Shown piece by piece: positions 15,317-24,671 of a stretch of DNA of 64,000 nt. Source of the DNA: Nocardia mangyaensis (lineage in GTDB: Bacteria > Actinomycetota > Actinomycetes > Mycobacteriales > Mycobacteriaceae); the NCBI RefSeq assembly GCF_001886715.1, contig NZ_CP018082.1, positions 5,952,001-6,016,000 of the forward strand. Direction: 5' to 3'. The notes under the pieces were generated by a model, which saw nothing but the letters and a program-made list of their open reading frames with translations, searched no databases and was not told the origin of the DNA. Position 1 is the stretch's first letter. Each line of letters starts with the position of its first letter. The position numbers and the translations under genes were made by a program.

Positions 15317-15408
15317 TCCTTGCGAGTTACTCTGATACTGAGAGCATTAGCCGACGTCTGGGCCCGTTCCGTCCTCTGGCGAATCCCGACTGATATGAAA
15401 GGCGCTCG

Positions 15409-16419
15409 ATGTCGATTCGCCAGCGGATCATCGCGGCAGCCGTGACTGCCGCGGTGACGTGTTCGATCCTTTGGATACTGATCGATGTCGGCGAGACCCC
15501 GACGGCCAGTGATCACGAGCCGTACCAAACCCATGTCCCGGACGATCTGATCCTGGTGACTGTCCTCAGTTTGGCGGCAGCGGTCGCGGCGACCATCCTT
15601 GTCGACTACGCCTTCGGCCGAAAGTCCTCAGCCGGCGCGACCCTGGGGTTCATCCTCGGTTTCGCCCTGGGGGTCTTGGTGTTCTTCATTCGGCTGCCCT
15701 GGTCCAGGCTCGATCGCCACGGTGGTGAGATGTTCAGCCTCTTGGACTGGTGGTCGACCCCGATCCTCGCAGTTCTGGGCTACGTAGTCGGCGCATACCT
15801 GGACCACCCCGGACCTGCGGACTTGCAGGAGACGGCGGTGAAACACGACGCAGTCTCGAGCCCTGAAGTGTCGGTGTCATCGACCAGTACCGCCAGCGCC
15901 GGTTCATTCGACACGCCGCGAGCGTCGGCGCCCGACGAGCCCCGTACTCGCGAAGAGCGGCACCGCCGAAGTATCCAGGAGGAAGCGGTTGACCGAGCGG
16001 CCCGGCAACTGGAGGCGCTGCTGGCAGACCTGGCCACGCGAGTCGGTCGGCACCGAGCGCCCTGCCAAACGAAATTCACGCACGAATCGATGCGGCATAT
16101 CGAGTTGCGGTCACCGCCCGGGCATGTCCTGGAATGCAGGTCGGTCGGGCCCTGGGTACGGTCGGCCACGATCCTGACCGCAGAGGGCCGACTATGGAGG
16201 CTGTCCTCGACGAACGGCTGTCCGCCGGAACAAGGCTACATCGATGTGAGGCACGAACTCGGCACGCGTCTCAGCCTGGGGGACTACACATTCTACGGTG
16301 ATATTTGCAGTGGCGGGTTGCGTGTCGCGATCGACAGTGACTCGCTCCGGCACATCGACCCGGAAGCGGCACTGGCTCGACTGACCATCCTGCTCAGCGA
16401 TGCCAATTCGCCCGGGTGA
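15409..16419 (+). CDS. Membrane protein with cytoplasmic helical and globular domain
   Basis: 336 aa. Four hydrophobic segments lie in the first 145 residues (about 7-25, 48-66, 78-98, 120-140). A Ser/Thr-rich linker and a charged helix (REERHRRSIQEEAVDRAARQLEALLADLA, about 180-210) follow, then a C-terminal domain of about 110 residues with two Cys pairs (APCQTKF, LECRS, NGCPPEQ, DICSGG). I do not recognise the family. AAAGG precedes the ATG. It is alone between the terpenoid operon and a toxin relic, and its upstream palindrome places it in the secretion-type regulon. Confidence 0.65.
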   Translation: MSIRQRIIAAAVTAAVTCSILWILIDVGETPTASDHEPYQTHVPDDLILVTVLSLAAAVAATILVDYAFGRKSSAGATLGFILGFALGVLVFFIRLPWSRLDRHGGEMFSLLDWWSTPILAVLGYVVGAYLDHPGPADLQETAVKHDAVSSPEVSVSSTSTASAGSFDTPRASAPDEPRTREERHRRSIQEEAVDRAARQLEALLADLATRVGRHRAPCQTKFTHESMRHIELRSPPGHVLECRSVGPWVRSATILTAEGRLWRLSSTNGCPPEQGYIDVRHELGTRLSLGDYTFYGDICSGGLRVAIDSDSLRHIDPEAALARLTILLSDANSPG

Positions 16420-16740
16420 GCCATCGCGCCGGCAACGACAATGAACAGCTTGACGAAACTGCTTTCAGTAGCGCTCGCCAGAATATGAACCGCAAACACC
16501 GCCGGCACACGTGCCATCGCCGGAGAAATATCGTCCAGCTCCGGTAAAGTACGTCAAGCCACAAATGCATTCGTCACGCAGGACCGTGAAGGTTTGGCAA
16601 CATGTCGAGATCAGGAGACCACGGCCAAGCCAACCACTGAAACCTCGAACACGCGGAAGACACACTCCCCACCCTTCGCCACCACACCGATGCAGGAGCA
16701 GTACCGCGGAGAGGACACCAAAGGAATGGGCCCCTGGAGT
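16420..16740. other. Intergenic region, no gene supported
   Basis: About 320 nt of lower-GC sequence between the membrane protein and the toxin relic. It may include the lost N-terminal part of the relic (an open frame continues upstream to about 16594), but nothing recognisable is encoded. Confidence 0.4.
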
Positions 16741-17283
16741 CCCCACCCCGTGAAATACTACAGTAAACGAGAAAGGCGGCGATTCCGATCGTCGGTGAAC
16801 GATGGCAGGCTATACGATTCGGACGGTCGGCCGTATGACACCACCGATGGCGGCCCCCATGCTGATGGCCACGCCATATTTGTCATGGACGAATCCGGGC
16901 TCATCTATTCATCTAAATTCACTAAATTCGGCGAATTCCAGCTTCCTGGCAGGGAAACCCGTTGCGGCTGCGGGAACGATTCTTGTAGAGAATGGCACCT
17001 TACGCGGACTGACCGACGACAGCGGACACTACAAACCTGGGAAACCCTACACCATGCAGGCAGTGGAGCATCTTCGTAGTCTGGGCCCTCGGACATCCCG
17101 AATGCCAACAACGAGACCGACACCCGGCTCTTCCTGCACAAGATCGTCGAGAGCATGGACGCCTTGCGGCCATGGCCGGATCGAGCATTCACCCGCCTGC
17201 CTATGGCTGCTCTTCCAGAATTCTTGTCACGAGATCCGGCGCACTCGTCCGGGCACGGCCGGCGCCAGTACGGTGGGCAGTGA
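16741..17283 (+). pseudogene. Relic of a polymorphic-toxin-type C-terminal domain
   Basis: Three reading frames in sequence give one recognisable domain. Frame 1 gives 'GRLYDSDGRPYDTTDGG' and 'GHAIFVMDESGLIYSSKFTKFGEF'. Frame 2 (from about 16945) gives 'FLAGKPVAAAGTILVENGTL' and 'SGHYKPGKPYTMQAVEHLRSLG'. Frame 3 (from about 17090) gives 'DIPNANNETDTRLFLHKIVE' up to a TGA at 17281-17283. The order FVMD - GEFHHSSFLAGxPVAAAGE - SGHYRP is known from C-terminal toxin or processing domains of secreted polymorphic toxins. At least two indels break it, one removing the HHS part of the first junction. No immunity gene is evident. Confidence 0.6.
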
Positions 17284-17293
17284 TCGAATTTCC

Positions 17294-18607
17294 TCAGTCG
17301 GGAGTCCGGAGCACGTTCCCACCCAAGACGCGGCAGACCTGCAGGGCGACCGCGATATCCAGCCTTTCGTGTGTGCCACCGTGCATCCGAATGCTCCGCA
17401 GCGCCTTGGCGACCCGGTGTTTGACGGTATTGCGGTGCAGGGCCATGCGCTGTGCGGTGCGCACGTGGCTCTGCCCCGTCTCGTAGTATGTGCTCAGCGT
17501 CTCACGCAGGGCAGCCGCCGACTCGGTGTCGTCGGCCAGCTCGCCCAGAACCTCGCGCACCCAGGTGCGGGTCGCTTCCATATCCTCGGCCAGCAGCGAT
17601 ACCACGGCGACTCCAGGGTCCCCGAATCCGATCGCCGACCTGTCCGACGGCGTCCCCGGCAAGGTGGCGACCAAATGCGCGGCCGCCGCCTGCCGATGGG
17701 AGCGGCGAAATCCATCCAGTCCGTGGCCCGGCGAGCCGGTTGCCAATCGCACACCCGCGGGAAGGTCGGCAGCCGACCGCAACGCACCGGGGTCGGCAGC
17801 AGGCAGTCCGGCGAACGGAAACCACACCCACAAAGTGCGGCTGTCGATGGCAGTGACCAGTGGCGGTCCGTCGAATTCCAGCTGTCGCCCCAGGGACGCC
17901 ACCCGTGATTCCGCCACGTTCAGGATATCCACTTCCTTGTTACCGGTGCACCACAGGATCACCCCGAGATGAACGCGGTCGAGCCGATAGTCGGTCGCCG
18001 CTTCGAATTTCGCCGGATCCGGTGTCGTGGCCGACAACAGCCCGTGCACGATCGATTGGTGCACATTGCCCAGGATGTCCAGCCACCGCTCGCGTTCGGC
18101 TTCATAGGTTTCGAAGACGTAGAGGGTGACCCAGTCGGCGTACGAATACACAATCTCCGTGATACGGTCGATCACCGCCAGGCCGAGCGCCACCGGAAGA
18201 TCCCGTCGCCCCACCTCGTCGTGGCAGAAGCGCATCATGGCGTTCTCCCCCATCCGGTAGGAGCGCACCAGCAAATTGGGCGGAATCTCCCGTTGCGCCG
18301 CCCGACGGGCATACTCGACCGCCGCCCTCGGCGGTTGCATCCGGCCGACCGGCATTCCATCGACCAGAATATCGATCAGTGTCGCGACATTGGCGTGCAC
18401 ACTGGCAATCCGCAGTTGCTCCAGCAACGGGTCGTTTGGGGAATAGGCGACCTCGCGGATCAGCCGCCGGGCCATTCCGTCGGCCACTTCCGCCGCCCGC
18501 GCACGCAGCCCTGCCCCGATCTCCACCACCACCCCGGAAACCCGATCCGGGGTCGGCGCCGACAACGTCTCCGAAAGACGCCGCCGGGACGCCTCGGAAT
18601 TGCTCAT
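17294..18607 (-). CDS. PucR-family transcriptional regulator (paralogue 1)
   Basis: About 437 aa. An N-terminal helical sensor region (EIGAGLRARAAEVADGMARRL, then REIPPNLLVRSYRMGENAMM) and a middle domain lead to a C-terminal PucR-type helix-turn-helix: 'LRETLSTYYETGQSHVRTAQRMALHRNTVKHRVAKAL' spans the helix pair, and 'LDIAVALQVCRVLG' closes it. ATG 18607 has GGAG 6 nt upstream; an earlier ATG at 18649 does not. It is closely similar along its whole length to the regulator at 24672. It lies between the toxin relic and a fatty-acid desaturase, so its targets are unclear. Confidence 0.85.
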   Translation of the reverse strand: MSNSEASRRRLSETLSAPTPDRVSGVVVEIGAGLRARAAEVADGMARRLIREVAYSPNDPLLEQLRIASVHANVATLIDILVDGMPVGRMQPPRAAVEYARRAAQREIPPNLLVRSYRMGENAMMRFCHDEVGRRDLPVALGLAVIDRITEIVYSYADWVTLYVFETYEAERERWLDILGNVHQSIVHGLLSATTPDPAKFEAATDYRLDRVHLGVILWCTGNKEVDILNVAESRVASLGRQLEFDGPPLVTAIDSRTLWVWFPFAGLPAADPGALRSAADLPAGVRLATGSPGHGLDGFRRSHRQAAAAHLVATLPGTPSDRSAIGFGDPGVAVVSLLAEDMEATRTWVREVLGELADDTESAAALRETLSTYYETGQSHVRTAQRMALHRNTVKHRVAKALRSIRMHGGTHERLDIAVALQVCRVLGGNVLRTPD

Positions 18608-19250
18608 CCACAGCTCCGTTCCAACCCTGTCATCAACTTTGGTCAGCACCGGTTTCCCACGCTAACCATCGGTCGATGAAAGCGGAACGTATGTGCGAGC
18701 CACACTTGACGGAGAAGTTTGTGCGCAATGCACAAACATCGCCCGGCGCGAACCCGACCGGTCGTTGCCGAATCCGCCGACCCTACGCGTCGACAAGGAC
18801 CTGGAGCCGGCGCGGGGTGTCCCGCTGCTGATCCAGCCTCTCGGATGCGGCCCCGGACGAGACCCATGTGGTCACGCAGGTACTCGGGGACACACGCGTG
18901 GAGGCGGGTTCCGTCCTCAGTCGATCACGCTCCGGCACGGTGACATCGTTGAACCCTTTGCGGGCACCATGGGGCCGCCATCGACGACCTCGGTTTGTGC
19001 GAGATCCGCATCGGATTCATCAAGAATGTTCCCTGGAACCACATTCCGGGGCCCCACCGAATCACAGCCCGTGGGTGAGGTCCTTGGCCGATACACTCAC
19101 CGCTTCACCAGCGGATGCGCACAACTGATGCCCCAACGGAGGATGCGCCACGAAGTCATCGCTGCGGGCCTGTGAAAAGGTACTCGCGTCCGCGGCGCTC
19201 AGCGTGACGGGCGCGTTCAAGCGCGGCAGCGGCTGCCGACCACACGTGCG
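18608..19250. other. Region with no intact gene
   Basis: About 640 nt between a PucR gene and the desaturase. Plus-strand frames contain protein-like pieces (ETHVVTQVLGDTRVEAGSV near 18860, 'LCEIRIGFIKNVPWNHIPG' near 19000) in different frames, so it may be a decayed gene of about 130 codons. I could not identify the family. Confidence 0.3.
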
Positions 19251-20309
19251 CTATCGGCCGGGCTCCGTACGACGGACACTCTGCCCGACCGCGTGCAGGT
19301 GGCCGACCGACTGGGCGTAGGAGGCCAGCACACCCGTCTCGAGATAGGGCACCTCGATCCCCGCGCAGTACGCGGCGACCATCGGCTGGGCGCGGCGCAA
19401 GTTCGGCCGGGGCATGGAGGGGAACAAATGGTGTTCGATCTGGTAATTGAGCCCGCCGAAGGCGATATCGGTGACCAGACCGCCGCGGATATTGCGGGCG
19501 GTGAGAACCTGGCGGCGCAGATAGTCGGTCTTGTCGGCGGCAGAGAGCACGGGCATGCCTTTGTGGTTGGGGGCGAAGGCCATTCCCAGATACAGCCCGA
19601 ACAGACCTTGGTGCACGAAGACGAACACGATCGCCTTCACCGGCGGCAGCACCAGAAAGACTGTGCCGAAATACACCGCCGCATGCGCGAACATCATCAC
19701 CGCTTCGAACCCTCGCCGCCGGATGGTGCCGCGGGCGATCGCCCGGACACTCGCGACATGCAGGTTCCAGCCCTCCAACAGCAGCATCGGGAAGAACAAG
19801 ATACCCTGGTACCGGAAGATCACCCGGCGCAGGCCGCGACCGGAACGGGCACGCTCACTCGACAACGCCAGGACACCCATGGCGTCGGGATCCGCGTCCT
19901 CGGTATTGGGATGCGCATGGTGACGGTTGTGTTTGTCGGTCCACCACCCAGTACCGATCCCGATGGCGAAATTGCCGAACAGCAGACCGAGCAGGTGGTC
20001 GGTACGGCGGAGGCCGGTGATCTGCCGGTGGCCGGCATCGTGGCCGAGAAAACCCAGCTGCCCGAAGACAACAGCCAGGAACGCGGCGGTCGCCAGCTGC
20101 CACCACGAGTCGCCGATCACCACCACGGCAGCCCAACCACCGATCAGAGCCAGCAGAACAATGGCACTGTGCCACAGGTAGTACCGAGGGCGGCGGTTCA
20201 GCAGACCGGCCGCACGCACCTGCCGCAACAGGACCGAATAATCGGTGTGGGGGTGCTGCGGTGCCTCGATAGAACGGATGGAAGCGGGTTCGGCGGCCTG
20301 TGCCGTCAT
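19251..20309 (-). CDS. Membrane fatty-acid desaturase
   Basis: 352 aa. Three His boxes define the di-iron site: HDAGH (about residue 90), HNRHH (about 127) and 'NYQIEHHLFPSMP' (about 288). Hydrophobic pairs between them place the boxes on the cytoplasmic face. The QxxHH third box is typical of acyl-lipid/acyl-CoA front-end or delta-9-type desaturases of actinobacteria. It would introduce a double bond into membrane acyl chains with a reductase partner, which is not seen nearby. The 280-residue core is intact and length is normal. Confidence 0.9.
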   Translation of the reverse strand: MTAQAAEPASIRSIEAPQHPHTDYSVLLRQVRAAGLLNRRPRYYLWHSAIVLLALIGGWAAVVVIGDSWWQLATAAFLAVVFGQLGFLGHDAGHRQITGLRRTDHLLGLLFGNFAIGIGTGWWTDKHNRHHAHPNTEDADPDAMGVLALSSERARSGRGLRRVIFRYQGILFFPMLLLEGWNLHVASVRAIARGTIRRRGFEAVMMFAHAAVYFGTVFLVLPPVKAIVFVFVHQGLFGLYLGMAFAPNHKGMPVLSAADKTDYLRRQVLTARNIRGGLVTDIAFGGLNYQIEHHLFPSMPRPNLRRAQPMVAAYCAGIEVPYLETGVLASYAQSVGHLHAVGQSVRRTEPGR

Positions 20310-20937
20310 GAGGAATCCGATTTCTGCACGGGGACGGGATCGTCAGCGGATCTTCTGTCGACCGCGGGGAACCCGCCCGGGTAGACCCATACCCTACCGT
20401 CGCGGGCGTACCCCGGTGTACCAGGCGCTGATCCCGATAGCGGGACGAGTGGGGCTCGGCTACCGCGATCCAGCCGACCGGGCCCGGAGCCAGGCAAACG
20501 CCGTCGCCATGTTGTCGGCCACTTCACGCCCTATACCGGCGATCAGGCCACCGGTAGGACCTGCGCGCGGCCGCGCCCCACCCGGGACCGGCGCTACAAG
20601 CCCTCGGCGACGAGTTCGGGGGCCTTCGCCGAGACACGTGCGGACAAGGCCCGGAAACTCTTCTCGGTAGACCGTGTCGTCAGATACGGTGCGCCATCCG
20701 CCCACTTTGCGGCGGAGCGATCCGCGCCCCGAAGCGCTCCGCTGTCAGTGATCCCCATGCCCGGCGGGTCCCCGACGGACACGTTGTCGGCTCCGGACGA
20801 CGGGGCAACGCGTCACGCACTGCGCCCGCTGCTGGCGAATGGCGCAGTGCCACCTAGATTTGCGGATCCCGTCGACGGAACGTGAAGTCGGTCGCGAGCG
20901 CGTTCGTGCGACACGCCGGGCGCCGGTGAGCACATTC
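20310..20937. other. Intergenic region, no gene supported
   Basis: About 630 nt upstream of the desaturase and of the broken patatin gene. Short open frames on both strands have no recognisable product. A minus-strand piece near 20470-20560 (GLIAGIGREVADNMATAFAW) looks protein-like but has no start or context. Confidence 0.35.
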
Positions 20938-21541
20938 ATGACAGCGAAAGGACAGTCGTTGGCACAGCAGCGGCCCGTGATTCGAATCCTCGCCGGTGTG
21001 GCAGGCCGCAGTCTGGCCATGATGGTGGGAATAGCTGTCGGCTCGGTGAATGCGACTTCCGCTCGACTGGCCCGGAGCAGCGCACATCCCGTTCCCGCAC
21101 TGCAACCGGTGATCGCGGGTGTCAGCGGTGGTGCGCTGGCCGCCGCAACCGTAGCGTTGGGGATTGGTCGCGAGCGGGCGCGGCAACTCGCCTCCGATCA
21201 TCCCGAACAGCATGTTCTCGGCCCGAGAAGCTTCCGCGCCATGCTCGTCCGCCAGGGTCTACCCGCAGGCCCGGATTCGCGAACTCGCCCACGCCATCGT
21301 CGGTGACCGCACGTTCGCCGATTTCGCCATCGGCCCGAAGACAACCAGCCTGCATCCGCACCTTATCGACTCCTCGCTATTCATCCCCGTCTACTCGGCG
21401 AAACACGGCAACCTACTGCTCCCCCGCGACCTGCCGAAGCTCGGTCTGTCCGATCTGCCCGTGGCCGACGCACTCGCCGCCGCCACCCGCATACCAGGAG
21501 CACTGCCCGCCGCCGAGGGGCTGGACGATATTTTCGAATGA
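20938..21541 (+). pseudogene. Patatin-like phospholipase, frameshifted
   Basis: The first frame gives 'VIAGVSGGALAAATVALGIG', which carries the GxSxG nucleophile motif of patatins. The second frame, from about 21250, gives 'VYPQARIRELAHAIVGDRTF', then 'LPVADALAAATRIPGALP', the usual 'GD.TFADL' and 'V.DA.AA..AIPG.FP' segments. The two join if one G is removed from GGG at about 21249-21251. The N-terminal glycine loop (GGGxRG) is also not intact, and the C-terminal Asp-Gly is absent. So the gene is probably dead, though the indel itself could be an assembly error. ATG 20938 follows GGTGAG. Confidence 0.55.
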
Positions 21542-22195
21542 ATCCCACCGTCAAGCCTCTTATGCATCTCCACAGCAATCATGAATCGCATGGCGGCCCG
21601 CCGACATCGGATAGCCGTCGCACGGTCCACCGAACTCGTCCGTGATCATATTGAATTTCCTGGCCTCGAAACCAGATACGCGTTCGCCGACCACTGGGCG
21701 ACGCAACATCATGCCGTTGTGCCGCCGGAAGAAATCTACTCGAAATCCATGTTCCATTCCGACAAACTATTCATGTGATTACATGATCCGACCCCACGTT
21801 ACACACACCTGATTAGTGTTCCGTTCAGTGGGTGACCGCCCACAGCATGAAGGGACGATCAGAAGAATAATACTCCCAGCATGCTCGGACGGATCGGCAC
21901 CGATCCGTCCGAGCACTTTCAGGAAAGCCCGATCCCGGTCGCCGTTTCTCGACCCGACCGCGGTTCACAAGTCGTTCGCATCGAGGCACGAATCATCTCG
22001 TTCCGGTGGTGAAGAACGCCTCCAGGTTCGCAGACCTGAGCCCACCACCCGACTTCGAAGCCACGACCATCCGCCATGTACCTCGTATCCCGATGGGCCG
22101 GGCGCTCCGGGCTTGGTGTTCTCAGTGGTGGTGGTTGATGTCGAGGCGGTCAGGATGGTGGGTGGCCGGTTCCCGGGTGGAGGAGGTGTCGGACG
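21542..22195. other. Intergenic region before the M23 gene
   Basis: About 650 nt. It contains a low-GC patch (21640-21860), a short open frame (21581-21778) with no good ribosome site or family, and a strong hairpin at 21882-21915. No gene is supported. Confidence 0.4.
21882..21915. terminator. Strong orphan hairpin
   Basis: 16-bp perfect arms TGCTCGGACGGATCGG / CCGATCCGTCCGAGCA with a 2-nt centre, followed by CTTTC. It has the look of an actinobacterial intrinsic terminator but follows no convincing gene; the patatin relic ends 340 nt earlier. It may end a small unrecognised transcript. Confidence 0.5.
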
Positions 22196-23752
22196 GTGGC
22201 GGGTGCTGAGGCGAGTGCTGGTGTCGAGACCGTCGGTGCGAATGGCGGGGAGCCTGGGCTTTCGGTGGCGGTGGGCTTGGCGGAGGACGGTGGTGCCGGG
22301 CAGATGGTGGCGACGCCATGGACATCACGGCGTCAGCCCAGCACCACCACCACACCCACCCCACCCGGGCCACCCACACCAACAGCAGGACCGGCCGCGA
22401 CTCCGCCGATCACGACACCAGCAGCCACCACGACCCCGCCCGCAGCACCGGTAACCAATTCGCTACCACCTGCGAGTGCCACCCCGCCCGGTGCGATCGT
22501 GCCCGTCGCCGCGACAACCACCTCACCCGGCCAAGACCAGATGCCGGTGATCGGGACCCCGATCCCCGACAATCTCGGGTCCCACCACCAGCGAACGACC
22601 CCGCAACCCGATCCCGACACCACCACCGCCGACACCGACAATGGCGCCGGTGTCGAGAACGTCCTGGCACACATGCTGCCCACCCTGTCCCAAGCCCTGT
22701 CCGGACTCACCACCCCCACCAACACCAGCCCCGCCACCACACCAACCCACACCAACCCGACCACCACCGAGACCGGCCTGTCCACCACCACCGTCACCGA
22801 CACCACCGACACACCCGTCACCATCGGCCTGACCCCCCCAGCCGACCACGCCCTGAAAATCCTGAAAGTCCTCGCCGCCCTCTACGGCGCACGCGAGAAA
22901 ACCCCCACCCCCACCACCCCCCTCAACCCCGTCACCGCCACCACCGACGGCACCAGCACCACCACCGCCGCCCACACCAGAACCACCCTCTTCCAGCAAC
23001 ACGCCGCCACCGCATTCACCAACCTCGACAACCGGCTCGCCAACTACATCACCAACCTCGCCGGCGCCAACACCGTCCACCGCACCCAAATCCTGGCCCT
23101 CATCCGCGAAACCAACATCGCCCTCGCCGCCCTCGGCCCCGACACCTACACCCCCACCGGCCAACGCAAAGCCCACAACATCCTCACCCGCGCCCTCCGC
23201 TACGCCCACCACCTCGTCGGCACCGGCCACGCCGACTCCACCCACACCACCAACCACATCAACCAACTCACCAACCACTACCTCCACAACCTCACCGGAA
23301 GCACCGCACCCACCACCCACACCAGCACCAGCACCAGCAGCCCAACAGCAGGTGGGATGGGAAGCGGGCGCTTCGCGCTCCCCGCCACCGGCACCTTCAC
23401 CTCCAAATTCGGTCCCAGATGGGGCAAACACCACGGCGGTGTCGATATCGCCAACGCGATCGGCACCCCGATCCTCGCCGCGGCCGACGGAGTGGTCGTA
23501 GCGGCCGGGCCGGCGAGTGGGTTCGGTCAATGGGTGAAGATTCGGCACGCGGATGGCACCGAGACGATCTATGGGCATGTCGACAGCTACTCCGTGCAGC
23601 CCGGGCAGCAGGTCGGTGCCGGGCAGCAAATAGCTCGGATGGGCAACGAGGGCAGGTCGACCGGTCCGCACCTGCATTTCGAGGTGCGACAGAACGGCGC
23701 GGCCGTGGATCCACAGCCGTGGCTTGCCCAGCGTGGCATTCGATTGACGTAG
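22196..23752 (+). CDS. M23-family peptidase with long Thr/Pro-rich region
   Basis: 518 aa from GTG 22196 (GGAGGAGG upstream). Residues about 45-210 are Thr/Pro/Ala-rich and low complexity. A helical region follows (about 215-370, 'HALKILKVLAALYGAREK', 'LDNRLANYITNLAGANTVHR'). The C-terminal 130 residues are a LytM/M23 zinc endopeptidase with 'HHGGVDIANAIGTPI' (HxxxD) and 'GPHLHFEVRQ' (HxH), both metal motifs complete, ending in 'DPQPWLAQRG'. It would cut peptide bridges in peptidoglycan. No signal peptide is visible, so export may use a non-Sec route. From about 22340 to 23340 the coding strand is extremely C-rich and G-poor, dominated by ACC codons, unlike its neighbours and its own catalytic domain. 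Confidence 0.8.
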   Translation: MAGAEASAGVETVGANGGEPGLSVAVGLAEDGGAGQMVATPWTSRRQPSTTTTPTPPGPPTPTAGPAATPPITTPAATTTPPAAPVTNSLPPASATPPGAIVPVAATTTSPGQDQMPVIGTPIPDNLGSHHQRTTPQPDPDTTTADTDNGAGVENVLAHMLPTLSQALSGLTTPTNTSPATTPTHTNPTTTETGLSTTTVTDTTDTPVTIGLTPPADHALKILKVLAALYGAREKTPTPTTPLNPVTATTDGTSTTTAAHTRTTLFQQHAATAFTNLDNRLANYITNLAGANTVHRTQILALIRETNIALAALGPDTYTPTGQRKAHNILTRALRYAHHLVGTGHADSTHTTNHINQLTNHYLHNLTGSTAPTTHTSTSTSSPTAGGMGSGRFALPATGTFTSKFGPRWGKHHGGVDIANAIGTPILAAADGVVVAAGPASGFGQWVKIRHADGTETIYGHVDSYSVQPGQQVGAGQQIARMGNEGRSTGPHLHFEVRQNGAAVDPQPWLAQRGIRLT

Positions 23753-23911
23753 TCGACGCCGCCGCTACCGAGTCTCGACGAAGCCGGACAGCGCGCCGCC
23801 GCCGAGCCGACTGTGCAATCTGCACTAAACGTCACGCCGACTGTGGCGTTCGAGCACGTTCCCCGACCCGAGTTCGGTCGATAGTCTTTGGGCATATCGA
23901 GTACGGAACGG

Positions 23912-24658
23912 ATGAGGGTCGTGTCTGTAGCTATCGATCATTTTGTATGGCATTACACCGACGTCGCCGCGGGCACACCCTGTCTCGAGGACCACCATCG
24001 CAGGTGGCGATATCGCGAGTTCGCCGAGCGCGTCGATACCGCGGCTGCCCACCTGGCCGCGGCGGGTGTACGACGTGGCGCGACGGTAGCGATCGTTTTG
24101 CCCAATCGTTTGGAGCTCTTGGTCGCGCTCATGGCTGTGTGGCGGCTGGGCGCGGTCGCGGCACCGCTGGACCCGGCAGGCGGCTATGTGCTTGTCCGAC
24201 AACAGATCGAGGCCACCGGAGCTGTCGTGGTGCTCGACAACCGCCCGATCGACTCCCCGCGCAGGGTCGCCGGGGTGCCGTGCTTGGCGGTCGAGGTTCT
24301 CGGGCAACCAGCGCCCACCGGATGGGTCGCGCCACCTGACCCGACGGCCGATGATCCCGCCCTGGTGTGCTTCGGGGCAGATGATGGGCCGGACAGTGGC
24401 GAGTATTCCCATGGTTGGCTGCAGGAGGTTGCCATGGATACAGTCCTTTGTCTGGGTCTCACCGAGTCCGCTCATTGCAGGATCTCGCTGCCGTTGGCCC
24501 GGGCCGATGTCATCGGCATGAACTTCATTGCGGCGATTGCGCTGGGAGCGCGGCTCAGCCTGGTTCCCAACCGGTCGCAGCCGATGGCAGTGGGTCGACG
24601 TACGACCCCGGCTCGGCGGAGTCGGGCGCCCCTGTGGCCGAGCCCGCCCCTCTGCTGA
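23912..24658 (+). CDS. Truncated AMP-binding (acyl-CoA ligase-like) protein
   Basis: 248 aa, about half a normal ligase. The N-terminal fold is clear: 'DHHRRWRYREFAERVDTAA' then 'GVRRGATVAIVLPNRLELLVALMAVWRLGAVAAPLDP'. The ATP-binding TSGTTGxPKG loop is replaced by 'FGADDGPDSGEYSHG', and everything after 'GMNFIAAIALGARLSLVP' is missing. It therefore cannot be a working synthetase; it may be a relic or a binding protein. It ends 13 nt before the PucR gene at 24672 and probably shares its transcript. Confidence 0.55.
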   Translation: MRVVSVAIDHFVWHYTDVAAGTPCLEDHHRRWRYREFAERVDTAAAHLAAAGVRRGATVAIVLPNRLELLVALMAVWRLGAVAAPLDPAGGYVLVRQQIEATGAVVVLDNRPIDSPRRVAGVPCLAVEVLGQPAPTGWVAPPDPTADDPALVCFGADDGPDSGEYSHGWLQEVAMDTVLCLGLTESAHCRISLPLARADVIGMNFIAAIALGARLSLVPNRSQPMAVGRRTTPARRSRAPLWPSPPLC

Positions 24659-24671
24659 AAGGTCCAGCTGG

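Noticed and set aside
18693..19175. 160-codon plus-strand frame as a gene
   Set aside because: Protein-like pieces are spread over different frames and match no family I know; listed only as possible decay.
22318..24339. 673-codon plus-strand open frame through the M23 and ligase genes
   Set aside because: Its product is an endless His/Pro/Arg mixture, caused by the C-rich strand; it crosses two real genes.
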